Shown one piece after another: positions 47,193 to 59,089 of a DNA stretch of 64,000 bases. The notes under the pieces were generated by a model. The model was not told the origin of the DNA and searched no databases. It saw nothing but the letters and a program-made list of their open reading frames with translations. Every line of letters begins with the position of its first letter. Position 1 is the stretch's first letter. A program made the translations under genes and the position numbers. The stretch is from Papaver somniferum (Eukaryota > Streptophyta > Magnoliopsida > Ranunculales > Papaveraceae): positions 70,018,256 through 70,082,255 of the forward strand of contig NC_039364.1 in assembly GCF_003573695.1 (NCBI RefSeq), given 5' to 3'.

Positions 47193-49558
47193 TGAAAAAG
47201 CGGGGGTCTAACAACACCACCCAATATTTCGCTTAACAATCTGTATGGACTAACTCTGAAATACTTTGCTAGAGAATCAACTAGACAGTCAGACTCAATC
47301 TAGATTAAAGTATCTCAAGGAGTTAATATCTCTCTCTTGATTTGATTTTTACTCAAGCTAAAAACAATAGCGAGTCTTTATCAAATACAAGGAATAACTT
47401 GGACGGTACCAAAGACCAATATCCAAGGATAAATCAATATCAATCAACAACCAAAGGTTGGATTTCCAATTGATGATCTTAACGCACAACCTGTATTATT
47501 TCAATTATATAAAAAATATAATGCGGAAAAGAAATAACACAGACACCAGAAGTTTTGTTAACGAGGAAACCGCAAATGGAGAAAAACCCCGGGACCTAGT
47601 CCAGATTGAATACACACTGCATTAAGCCGCTACTGACACTAGCCTACTCCAAGCTAACTTTGGACTGGACTATAGTTGAACCCCAATCAGTCTCCCACCG
47701 ATCCAAGGTACAGTTGTACTCCTACGCCTCTGATCCCAGCAGGATACTGCGCACTTGATTCCCTTACCTGTTCTCACCCACAACTAAGAGTTGCTGCAAC
47801 CCAAAATCGAAGACTTGATAATAAACAAATCTGTCTCACACAGAAAAGTCTATCAAAGGATAAATCTGTCTCCCATAGAAAAACCCTAGGTTTTGTTCCG
47901 TCTTAAGATGTCTTATATTCCCAAAGAACAGCGTAGATTAATCAATCACCTCTCAACAATCCTTCTTGACTACACAAGCGGTTTTTCGAGGAATCACAAA
48001 CAGTGAGACGAAGATGTTTGTGACTTATTTATCTTGCCTATCGGAGAACTCTCACGATCTCAAGCCAATCAATAGATTGTACTCGTACGATAGAAGATGC
48101 AAGATCAGATCACACAACTACAATAAAAGTAGTATCGGTCTGGCTTCACAATCCCAATGAAGTCTTTAAGTCGTTAACCTGGTTTTAGAGAAGAAAACCA
48201 AAGGTTAAAGGAGAATCGACTCTAGAGAGCGCACTAGTATCACACAGACGTGTGGGGATTAGTTTTGCACAATTCTAGATGTCTCCTTTATATAGCCTTC
48301 AAATTAGGGTTTTGCCTTAGTTATAAAGCAATCCATATTCACCGTTAGATGAAAACCTGATTTAGATTCAAGCTAATATTTCTCAACCGTTAGATCGAAA
48401 ACTTAGCTTGTCACACACACTTGGGTAGACTTTACCGGGTTTGTGAAAACCGTGCCAAAATGTGTACGTGTATGTTGGTTCAACATAGTAATCCAAAAGG
48501 TTAACCATATGAGAAATTCATATTAACCTAGTTCTTCTTCACCACAACTAGTTCAATTGACTCAAATGAACTAGTTAGAGAGTTGTTCAATTGCTATGAG
48601 ATCTTATGTAACTACACAAGACACAATTGAAACAAAGATGATTTGATTCGATGAATCGGCTCATGAAGTTTATAGCCACGGTTTGCACAAAGCATTCCTT
48701 AGTAATTTAAGTTTCATGTTCAGAGCACATCTTTAAATCATAACCACTTAAGTTCACAAACAAGTTCGCGGACTTAAGGCAAACGGCAGAGTTTTCCAAA
48801 CTCAGCATAAAATCTCGGCAAGGAGACTTCCACCAGTTCGCGGACTAAAAACGCAAACGAGTTTTTGGAAAATCCCAGCAGAAATTCTCGGCAAGAGAAC
48901 TTCCGTCAGTCCGCGGACTGAGTTCACAAACTGAGTTCGCGGACTTGGCAAAGCCAATTCCTCCGGTTTCTCTCAATCAACAAAGTTCGAAAACTTCGGA
49001 TTAAGGAATACATGGTTATGTAATCTAAAATCTCATTCCAATCATTGAGACATTCTCAGAGGACGTTATATAGACGTTATTCACAGACGGTGCACGTCAG
49101 AGAAATTCTCAAAGTAATTAAAACTTTTCATGACTTTCGTCACTAGGTGAAGATAAACTTGATCAAAGCGAAACGCTTTACCAACACACGATTTCGAGAA
49201 AAAGATAAGTAGTGAATACTCAGCTCGAAATGTCAAATGTGTATGATCCAGTCTATATAGCATACGACCTTTTGTCTCATAAGAAGTATGAGATAGAATA
49301 GATAGACTTTTGAGTGATAGATAAGTTCAAGTCTCCACATACCTTTTTGTTGATGAAGTTACACGGTTCCTTGAGTAGATCTTCGTCGTTGTATGATGAA
49401 TCGCCATGAAGTCCTTGAGCTCAACTACACTTTTCTATCCTAGTCCGAGACTTAGCTATAATAGACTAAAAATCAAGACTCATAGTTTTGATAACTAACA
49501 TTGACAAACATATTTGATATAGCAACGCATGCGAGGTCGACCGAGCTATGCTCTAACA
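47193..49558 (-). repeat. B2 5' LTR (right)
   Basis: Both termini intact (TGTTAGAGC ... TTTTTCA in element sense). TATATAAA on the minus strand at 48,287-48,294. It carries a ~50-bp deletion relative to the left LTR near 47,910 and other small differences. Confidence 0.9.
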
Positions 49559-49986
49559 GTAAGATCCTTTCGGTTTGTACTTTATCTGCTCAAACCTTTG
49601 TCATTTTGTGACAAAAAGGGGGAGAAATATAAGGAGTAAACAAGTGATTTGCAATCAATAATGAAAGCACAATTGTGATTAAACGTTATATATAACGAAA
49701 GAGTAAATCATTGACTAAGGGAGGGAAACATATCATATTGTTGTGTAGTATTCTGACTACAAAAGGGGAATAACAAAGATGTTCGGATTGAAGATCCACC
49801 TAGCTTGACTTTAGGGAAATTATAAGCTTTGTTATTCAAATGTCAACAACGGCATTTATTGATTGAATATATGTAGGTTATTGTGTTGTTGAAACTTGGA
49901 ATCGAGCGTATGTAAAATGAATTCTTGTAATTTGTTTATCCATATGCAATAAGAGTTTTGTCATTAAAATTGACAAAGGGGGAGAT
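49559..49986 (+). other. C-family 3' noncoding region, copy 2 (right part) with PPT
   Basis: Continues 40,953 after the B2 insertion ('aagatcctttcggtttgt' also at 36,428). It has 'gacaaaaagggggagaaat' near 49,612 and 'actaagggagggaaac' near 49,715. The final PPT ACAAAGGGGGAGAT at 49,973-49,986 touches the LTR. Confidence 0.8.
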
Positions 49987-52859
49987 TGTTAGAGCATAGC
50001 TCGGTTGAACTTACCAAGCCTTGGTATGTCAAGTTTAGTTGTCATATTTTAGCGACTCAAAATTCATCTAAAGTCGCTTGATTGTATACTAGAGTCAACT
50101 GCGTTTAGGTTAGACTAGAAAGTCTAGGAATGTTGAGACATACAAATATTACTCTAAAGACCTGAAAAAATTGAAGAAGAAGCTAACTACAACGACAACA
50201 TCATCCTTCCTCTTGAGGTTAGTCATATTGACTTGAACTGCTTTCATTCCTAACGTATCTTTCAAGTCGTGCTATATTGAAAACATAACTGTGAAGCTGT
50301 ATATACTGTACATATTGTCTGATACTCTAGTGATGTGACATGGTCATATTTATATGATCATAGTATTAGGGAATTAGACTACGAAGTATAACCCTTATCT
50401 TTTGAACTTCGTAGATATGACATCGACATAATCTGTATATATTGTTATGATTATGTGAATGGGTTATGGTGAAGATTTCATCCTAGGAAATAATTTTTTA
50501 CATTTGTTTAAAGGAAGTACATTCATGAACTTGTTTTATGAACCGAAAGGGAAATCGCTAGGCGTATTGGTACGGCTATTCATTGCAAATCTTTGGATTA
50601 CCAATATGTGTGAGATGGTAGAACCGATCGTAAATTTTTTATATATCTTGGTACAACTAATCACAATGCCTGACTTATGATTTGGTATGACTAGTTTTTA
50701 TTAATTGGTGTAACTGATCCTAAGTAATCACCATGAGATGGTATGATCGATATTTGTAATTGGTGTGACCGATCCTAGTAATTGGTGTGACCGATCACAT
50801 AGTGTGTGTAATCGATCCCTGTAATTAGTGTAACCGGTCCTGGTAATTAGTGTAGCCGATCCTGGTAACTGGTGTGACGGATCACAAGCAATACCATGAG
50901 TATATGGTAACCGGTCCTGGTAATTGATGTAACCGGTCCTGTAATTGATGTAACCGATCCTGGTAACTGATGTAACCGGTCCTGGTAACTTTTGTGACCG
51001 ATCACAAGTGTTTCCATATTAAGGTATAACCGATCCTAGTGATTGGTAGAACCGATTGAACCCATGTATGTGATTTGATATTTGATCAATCACATAGTGA
51101 TCTTGGAATACAAGTTAATCAATTCTAAACCTGTTTGGAAGTATGGTATAACCGATTCCAATAATGTAAATCCATGTAAATATGAATAAGGATTTACAGT
51201 GAAAAGATGTCAACATACTTTGAATACGTTCAATAACTATTATCATTTATTGTTCAAAGATATTCCTTAGTACTCAAGGAGATCGTGCCGAAATAAATTG
51301 AGAATATTTTAATTAAGGTTTTTGGTTTTATATGCTTTAATTACCAGCAATTAAATGCATATCTCTAGAGAATAAAAATTAGTAATGTGTATTTACTAAT
51401 TGGAGGTTTTCTATTGAGAGATTTCGGAAATTTTGGACAAGCATTTATTGGAATTAGGAAAACTGAATTTTGCTATTCATTGCATATCTTGAGAATGTTT
51501 TCGGTGTTGTAAATTCCTTGGTGTCCAAACATCCTTGGTCCATAAATACCTAAGTTTACATTTCTAGCAAGTATCCTAAGAGCCAAGCAAACTTCATCTT
51601 TTTGTTGTTTCTGGTGGAGCCGTCTATCCGGAGAGGAATGTACCCTAATCAGGCGAAATCTCTTACGACCGCTCGTTTAAATACTTATGTGGGATCAAGA
51701 AGATCTACGAATACCGTTGTTGGGAAACTAGATAATTGCAGTTTTATTAGTTTTTGATTGATTTGATTGACTAACGGTTGTTGAAACTTTGATTGCACCT
51801 AATTTGTTTATTCTTGAGAATCTTCTCTTTTGAGATAAGATTCACTCAAACTAGATAGAAGTATCGACGGGATCTTTAAAACTATTTGTAGATCTAAAGA
51901 CATCTTGTGATAATCCATTGTTAACAGACTCCGTTTCTATGTGTGATTGATCACAAGAGATTCAAGTGGTGTTGTGCAGGTGTTTATTGAAGATTAAAGA
52001 ATATTTGAAGACAAAGAAGATTTCTTATTTGGTTCTCATATCTTTGAGTGTGCACAAACCTTGATCGGCTGGGATCCAACTAGAATCGGATTTATTCGAT
52101 TGATTAGTTGCGTGAAATTGGCATCACTTTATAGTTTCTTGTTGGAATCTATATTGATTGATTGTGAATCTAAACTTGACTACTTTGGTAGTTATTGGAT
52201 AGATTGATCTAACCAGGCAAAGGAGTTTATTAGATTAAATAGAAGAGCCTTTGCATATGACTTGAGATATCTTTATCTTAAGATAATCAAAAGAGTTGTT
52301 ACCAAACATATTTGTTGTTCATTTACTATTTGGAATACGATCCAAAGGAATTGTTCCAGTGCGTGCACTCATCGAAGTCGGAAGCGCATGGATACTGAGG
52401 AAACTAAGTGAACTAGGGGTAGTTGCTTGGTCTCAACTATACGAAGTTGGTTTAGATTTTTTATAACGGCTTAATTCTAAGAGTATTCAATTCTGGACTT
52501 GGTCCTACGGTTTTTCTGCATTTGCAGTTTTCCTCGTTAACAAAATCTTGTCGTGTCTTTTACTTTTCTATTTCTGCAATTATAATTGTTATTATAATTA
52601 AAAGTAAAATACACAAATGTAAACTCCGATATACTTGATAGTGATCTCATAGAGTTTGGTTAAGTCGGAACCTATTATCAAGTATCACACTTTGGTAGTC
52701 GTATTGTCTCAATTTGGTATCCATAAACAATCACACAAAGTGTGAATACCGATTTGTTGCATTGTCTCGACTTTGTCCATAGACGATCACTTTCGTTAAG
52801 AGGACTTATAGGTGGATAAATAAAAGATTGTGGTGTATTCGGGTACCCTCGTCTTTTCA
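49987..52859 (+). mobile_element. C-element 3' LTR, complete, 2.87 kb
   Basis: TGTTAGAGCATAGCTCGG to CCCTCGTCTTTTCA, preceded by a PPT, so it is a plus-strand 3' LTR. It is the reference copy for the broken LTRs at 14,656-30,503 and, inverted, for A1 and 36,723-39,556. The TATA region reads CATAAATA (51,541) where other copies have TATAAATA, so its promoter may be weakened. It joins B3 LTR sequence cleanly at 52,860, as expected for insertion into B3. Confidence 0.9.
50690..51060 (+). repeat. About 15 units of a ~22-bp ACCGATCC repeat in C LTR
   Basis: Units read 'gtaattggtgtgaccgatcc' with variants such as 'aaccggtcctggtaactgat'. Some units contain ACCGGT, a palindrome. Corresponding LTR copies have fewer units (3,000-3,220; 38,600-38,830), so unit number varies. 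Confidence 0.85.
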
Positions 52860-54207
52860 CTAGTTAAGTCTGCTTAGAAATTAAGAGATCAATATCCACC
52901 GTTAGATGGTCTTAGATTATTACACAAAAATGAAATATACTTATATTTAGATATGGGTTACCGTAGCTAAATGTGTATATTGGGTTGGCTTAATAACAGT
53001 TAACCATATGAACACTTTTGACTTAGCCGTATTCATCTAACACTTCTAGATCAAATATGATGATCTATCAATCATGATAGATAATCAAATGAATCTAATT
53101 GTGCTTCAAATGGAGTTGTTCAATTGTTCACTATCTCATAGAAATATTCATGATAAAATTGAAACAAAATCGGTTTGATTCGTGGTCGTACAAAGTACTT
53201 ACACAAGAATCAATTCATGAACATTAAGCCACGGTTTGCAAGTTCCTTAAATCATAAATGTTTTAGTTCAGGAGCATGAGAATCATACATTACCGATTTT
53301 AGAACTTAACCACTGTGTTCGCAAACTGGGTACGCGAACAGCAGCTCCAGACCTTGGCCTAGTCAAGCTGTTCGCAAACCCGGTTCGCGAACAACCGTTT
53401 TGGACCCAACTCAGGTAAACCCGTTCGCATACTAGGAACGCAAATAAGAGTTCCAGACTTTCTCATGTATACCCGTTCGTATACTAGGTACGCAAACAAG
53501 AGTTCCAGACCTTAATCATCACAATATAGTTCGCATACTGGGTATGCATACCTTGTTGTATCCAGACATGGGTAATCGTTCTAAACTCTCATTTCAATCA
53601 TTGAAACATCCTTAGAAGATGACAATGGAAATCTCACACATACCATTAGCTTCAAATAATTTTCAAGTGATCGAATAATCAATACGAAACTTCCCGAGTT
53701 AACATCAAATGATTGTCTCACACAAATCATATAAGATGTTCAAGGTAATTTTCACATGATCATCTTTTGACTTAATATTTAGTTTCCAACTAAACTTGTC
53801 AAGAAAACGATGAACATAGTTAAAGCAAAAAGCTTCCAACACGTATTTCAAGAAATAGATGAGCGAGATAAACTCGTCTTGAAATATCAAATGTGTGTAA
53901 TATAAAAGTCTATATAGCTATACGACTTAGTTTCATTAGAAGGTAGAATAAAATAGACTTCTGAGTGGTAGATAAGTTTTAGTCTCCCCATACCTTTTGT
54001 TGATGAAGTTCCTCCAAGCTCCTCAGTAGATCTTCTTCTTCGATTGGTGAACGTCGTGAAGTCTAAAGCTCAACTACACATTCTATCCTAATACGAGACA
54101 TAGCTATAAGTAGACTAGATATCAAGTATATAGTTTGGATCAACTAAATTTGACAAACAAGCTTGAGATAGCAGCGTTTACGAGTTCGGCCGAGCAGTGC
54201 TCTAACA
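52860..54207 (-). repeat. B3 3' LTR, upstream portion
   Basis: Ends plus-strand GCAGTGCTCTAACA beside a PPT (CAAGGGGGGAGAT in element sense, 54,208-54,222). It includes a diverged motif cluster at 53,320-53,545 ('gttcgcaaac', 'ggtacgcgaac', 'cgttcgcatactagg'), the counterpart of GTTCGCGGACT in B1/B2. Confidence 0.85.
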
Positions 54208-55415
54208 ATCTCCCCCCTTGTCAAATTTAGTGACAAACTATCAATACATATGGATAACAAAATAAATAAACTTTGTAGCTTCTCATCCATCATGCTTGAT
54301 TTCCTTGTCTCTTCAACTTTCCTTGAATTCTTCGTTACTCCAAGTACTCCAGCGATTCTGAACGTGTTCAACTCAGCATCATTGTTGTTGAAGATCCGTA
54401 GCCATAACAATAAGAAAACATATGTTCTCAATCATTGTTATACAGTGTCATAGTATTATTATATAGAATCAAAGTCCAATTGTATCACAACTTTGAAATA
54501 ATACTATAGTGATATGAATCACTCCCCTTAGTCAATACTTCCATCTTACAATGAAAACCACTCCCCCTTACATAATGATCCGTAAACCATATGCATGTGG
54601 TGTGAACGACCAAATAATTCTCCCCCTTTTTGTCAATATAAATTGGCAAAGGTACGAAAATTACGGGATCATAATGAAATTTTCAAAAAAGATACTTCAT
54701 GACTAAAAGAGAACATATCAACTTTGTTTCGATGATTTCACATAGTCGAAACTTAGTGTATTCATCAAGAAGTTTATAAAGATACAAGATAACTCCTACA
54801 ACATTCCATAGCCGCACTCCCCACAAATATATAACAATTATGCACAAATTTAATTAAGAACTCTCCCCCATTTGATGTCATTCCCAAGAGAACAACATGA
54901 GCGACCTTAATTTTACAAGAAAAGAAGGATTTCTTTGGACATTAACAAATCACATGCATTTGTATCCAGTAAACTTGAATAAATTAACCACAAGGAGACC
55001 TTATTGATTAATTTAATCGGAAACACTCAACAGAAGAAAACTTACGGAGTCATACAATACTTTCAAATAAAAGTGGATCGGGGAAAGATCCATACTGCGG
55101 AATTTCTCAAAAGTTCATTTTATCTTTTATCAATATTTGAATAAAGACATAATAGACTTAACTTTTGAGCATATATGAGATAAGCACAGTTCACTAACGT
55201 AAACACATATCTCACAAGCAATTGCAATATATGAAATCAAAAAGATTAAATACAGCGAAAATCATCTTCCAAATAACTTTAGAATTTAAATAAATAAATC
55301 TAAAAACATTGCAAGATGAAAATCGTTGAAATATCTATGTGTAACCACAATAATTGCTATTTCAAACCCTAGATCTCCTTCTTAAACAAAAGAATAAAGT
55401 CTCATAAGAAGTTTC
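54208..55415 (-). other. B3 3' noncoding region
   Basis: PPT next to the LTR, and further CCCCC tracts near 54,523, 54,565, 54,620 and 54,863. Only one hairpin unit of the B1 type remains (55,025-55,055). No supported ORF. Confidence 0.65.
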
Positions 55416-55799
55416 CTAGACATTAAGATTCTTGAAAAATTCTTTATTGTCCCCGAAATCCTTGTCGTCAACAGACATTGGAACATAAGGTTCATGAATA
55501 AAGCAATCAATTCCAACAAACCTTCTTGACTATTGCCGAATCAGGGCCTTCTGAATTTCAAGAAATCTTAGAACAATAAATTTTATTTGTTGAATCTTCA
55601 TCCTTGTTTCTTTTAACTCTTCAAGAACAACAGAAAACTTTTGAAGATTTAAGGTGTTAGCCCTTGGTTTCTTCATATTCTTCCATTTTCTCTTTAAAGT
55701 TGTAGAAGAATGGGATTTGTCTTTTTCCTTCATGACTGATGGCTTAACAATCATATTAACATCTTTTCCATCAGAAGAGATGATGCTTGGAGTCTCCAT
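55416..55799 (-). pseudogene. B3 ORF2: homologue of B1 ORF2 with one internal stop
   Basis: ATG 55,799 (METPSIISSDGKDVNMIVK), basic block (LKRKWKNMKKPRA), helix (FSVVLEELKETRMKIQQIK), LEIQKALIRQ, TAG at 55,530-55,532, then in the same frame EPYVPMSVDDKDFGD to TAG at 55,416-55,418. Residues line up with B1 ORF2 from end to end while third positions and many residues differ, so the reading frame was kept for some time after the copies separated. Confidence 0.65.
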
Positions 55800-55980
55800 A
55801 AAATTAAAATATGGGATTTGTGAAAAGGAACACAAAAACAATAGCTCCACAAGCAACCTTTTGATGAAAAGAGTTTCAGAGAAGGAAAAGAATGTAGGGT
55901 TACGGAACATATATACAAAGTAGTAGGGTTCACGTACGATCAACACAAACAACACTAAAGAGGGTAGAAATGACGATTTT

Positions 55981-56001
55981 GACCCCCCCCCCCTTTTTTT
56001 T
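55981..56001. repeat. Poly-C/poly-T low-complexity tract
   Basis: About ten C followed by about eight T, just upstream of ORF2 in element sense. It may be prone to sequencing length error. Confidence 0.7.
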
Positions 56002-56176
56002 ATTCAAATACCGAGAAATCTTTTCAATACCATTATTTGACGATATGAAAAGAATAAACATAAATTCAAAAAACAAAATTCAAAAACCAAACTAGAATAT
56101 TTTTTGATCCTATATCCCGTCTGTGCACAACTCTTGTCTGTTTTTGAAATTCATGCACATGAGACAAGATGCACCT

Positions 56177-57720
56177 TCAACACAATAAGACTGTGTTGGG
56201 GTGAATAATAATTAGTTCACCACATGTTTCATGCACGAATTTTTCAACATCCATTTTTATAGGTCGTTTATACCTAGTTCTTTTCTGTAGTGATTTAACT
56301 TTTTCCTTAGAAATCAACTTCTTAGGAGATGAGTTAAAATAACATACCCCGAATGGATTTGACTTTAGAACAAGTTTGAGCTTGTTTGCTAATCGATTAG
56401 AAATCCATTGCAGTTTGTTGACATATCTTACTTTATGTTTGTACTTGAAACAATTAGAGAGTTCATGACCCTTAATGGTACCATAAGGAAATGTCAATGT
56501 GGAGGATGGTTCAGGCACCATAGTCGAACATGCTGTTAAACAAAGTGAAGTACCTGAAACATGTGACATAGTGTTTTCATTAGACATAATAAAATCCATT
56601 TCATCCTCCAATGTGGTCGATGAGGTTTCTCCAGGAAAAATATCAAGGTTGATGTGAGTATTGCTACAATTATCAAAATAAATATTTTTGACAAGGAGTG
56701 CTACACTTGATTTTTCATATTAAGTAGAATCACAGTGATCAGATGTTTCATCAAGAGTTGCAGCAAGACCTTTGTTCCCAGTGTATTTTTTACGGTTTGG
56801 ACACTCATTAGAAAAAATGACCAAAACCTTTACACTTGAAGCACCGTGGCATATCCTCATCATTAGTGTCGACAGTATCCCTGTTTTTAGGAGGGACACG
56901 ATCATGAGGCTTAACTGATGATATAGGTTTATCTCTGGAGAATCGTTTACTTCTCTTCAAAAGAAGATCTTTAAACTGTCTTGTTATCAAAGAAACTGAG
57001 TTTTTCAAGATCTTCATCTGATGATTCAGTCTCAATAGGATCATCCACAAAGTTGCGAACACTTTTACTTTTACCAAGTAGTTTAGTGTTTTTTTGTGCT
57101 TTGAAAGCAATATCCTTTCCAGCTTTGGATGAATGCTCGTGATCAAAGATCTTTAACTTTCAAACAAGTGTATTTCTGGAAAGTGTTTCAAGGTTATTTC
57201 CTTCTACGATGGCATGTTTCTTAGAATCGTATCTAGCTGGTAGCGATCTGAGAATTTTCATCACAATATACTTTTCAAGAATAGTCTTTCCCAATGCATA
57301 GATGCATTTACAATTTTAGACACTTTATGATTAAATTCATCAAATGACTCTTCATCAGCCATACGAAGGTTTTCCCAATCAGAATTCCCTTCAAATACAG
57401 TTTCTAAGTTATCCCAAGCATCTTTAGACTTAGTGCACGTAGTCACATGGTGTTGAAGTTTTTGGGTAATGGCATGGATGATTGCATTCAATCCGTCAGA
57501 ATTTTGCTTTGCAGCGAGAATCTCGACAAGATCATACTCACCAATATCCTTTGGTACGGTTACGTTGTCCACAACAACTAATGGAGGATCATAGCAATTT
57601 ACAACACGAACCCATGATTGAAAATCACGCGCTTGGAGAAGGCATGCATATCAATTTTCCACCATAAGTAATTCGAGCCATCGATGACTGGCGGTACGTT
57701 TATAGAGATAGCGCTTCTAT
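56177..57720 (-). pseudogene. gag: B3 gag, frameshifted in the zinc knuckle
   Basis: UBN2-type N-half (EYDLVEILAAKQNSDGLNAI, DEFNHKVSKIVNAS) in one frame down to CFKCKGFGHF near 56,815. An extra base in the A6 run 56,813-56,818 shifts the rest (NECPNRKKYTGNKGLAATLD) to another frame. A second knuckle-like block (NCFKYKHKVRYVNKLQ), without its first cysteines, and a C-terminus shared with B1 (ELIIIHPNT) follow. Further frame breaks occur near 57,150-57,290. Confidence 0.8.
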
Positions 57721-57775
57721 CCATATAGTCAGATTGCTACAAACACAAACTTATGAGGTCTTAGCGTGTTTGACT

Positions 57776-57787
57776 GCTCTGATACCA
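57776..57787 (-). other. B3 primer binding site
   Basis: Minus strand TGGTATCAGAGC next to LTR end TTTTCA (57,790). Confidence 0.9.
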
Positions 57788-57789
57788 AT

Positions 57790-59089
57790 TGAAAAGGAGG
57801 GAGTCTAACAAACACACCCAATATTTCGTTCGTCAATCTATATGAACTAACTCGAATATAATTTTGTGAGATCAACTAGTCAGTAAGGCCCATGTCAAGG
57901 AAATATATCCAAGAGTTATATCTCTATTTCTCAATATAATCTGTAATCGAACAGATAGGAATCTGTGAGCCCGATTGATATGAGAAATAACTTGAACGGT
58001 ACCAAAAACCAATGTTCAAGAGTCAATCAATTACTACCCAACAAACAAGGTCGGATTTCCCAATTGATTGAACTACGCACCACCTGTGATATTTCAATTA
58101 TATAAACAAATAATGTGGAAAAGAAATAACACAAACACTAGAAATTTTGTTAACGAGAATACCGCAAATGCAGAAAAACCACGGGACCTTGTCCAAATTT
58201 GAACACCACAGTGTATTAAGCCGCTACAGACACTAGCCTACTACAAATTAACTTCGGACTGGAATGTAGTTGAGCCCTAACCAATCTCACACCGATCAAG
58301 GTACTGTCGCATTCCTTACGCCTCTGAATCCCAGCAAGACTCTACGCACTTGATTCCCTTAGCTGATAAATCAAGGTGCACAGGAACCAATTGATAATCC
58401 GGTTTTATATTCCCGAAAAACAACCTAGAAATATCAATCTCCTCACAATAACTTAACTATATGGTAGTAGAACAAGTTATTGTGGAATCACAAAGAATGA
58501 GACGAAGGGATTTGTGATTACTTTTTATATCTTACCTATCAGAGATAAATCTCTAGAAAATCTCAGAGAAGATAGTACTCAACACGATAGAACAAGTAAG
58601 ATCAGAATATATAACTACAGAGAAAATAGTTGGATCTGGCTTCAGAATCCCAATGAAGTTTTCAAGTCGTTAACCTATAATGGTTTTAGGAAAAACTTAG
58701 GTTAAAGGAGAATCGACTCTATCCGCAACTAGTATCACACATGAGGTGTGGGGATTAGGTTTCTCAATTGCTAGATTTCTCCTTTATATAGCCTTTCAAA
58801 TCAGGGTTTTCTTAGTTAGCTTAGAAACAAAGCATTCCATATTCACCGTTAGATGAAAATATGATTTAATTAAGATACAAGCTAAGTTTGCTTGAAATCA
58901 AAGCAATATATCTCCACCATTAGATGGTCTTATCTTGTCACATACAAATGAAATATACTTTCATTTAGATATAGGTAACCGTACCTTAACATGTATATTG
59001 AGTTGGTTCAGTAATAGTTAACCAAAGTTAGCCATATGAACACTTTTGTCTTAACCACATTCATCTAACACATCTAGATCAACTATAAT
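57790..59089 (-). repeat. B3 5' LTR, downstream portion
   Basis: Starts TGAAAAGGAGGGAG. Similar in layout to the B1/B2 LTRs but well diverged. TATATAAA on the minus strand at 58,783-58,790. It stops at 'agatcaactataat' (59,089), where the left LTR piece continues for another ~1.15 kb. Confidence 0.85.

Larger units (their letters stand above)
40954..49558 (-). mobile_element. B2: full-length non-autonomous Sirevirus-like copia element
   Basis: LTRs 40,954-43,367 and 47,193-49,558, PBS 47,179-47,190, PPT 43,368-43,380, and a perfect target duplication GTAAG at 40,949-40,953 and 49,559-49,563. The LTRs are close to those of B1, but the 3.8-kb interior differs. It has a coiled-coil and zinc-knuckle gag C-half without the UBN2 N-half, and a different ORF2. 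No protease, integrase or RT is visible. It was inserted in the 3' region of a plus-strand C element. Confidence 0.9.
52860..59089 (-). mobile_element. B3: older Sirevirus-like element with both LTRs cut
   Basis: Left LTR piece 52,860-54,207, PPT, 3.6-kb interior, PBS 57,776-57,787, right LTR piece 57,790-59,089. The left piece is the upstream part of the LTR and the right piece the downstream part; they overlap by about 200 bp. The cuts coincide with the end of the C LTR (52,859) and with the start of another element (59,090). Interior order matches B1: gag, ORF2, noncoding region. No pol motif seen. Confidence 0.85.
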
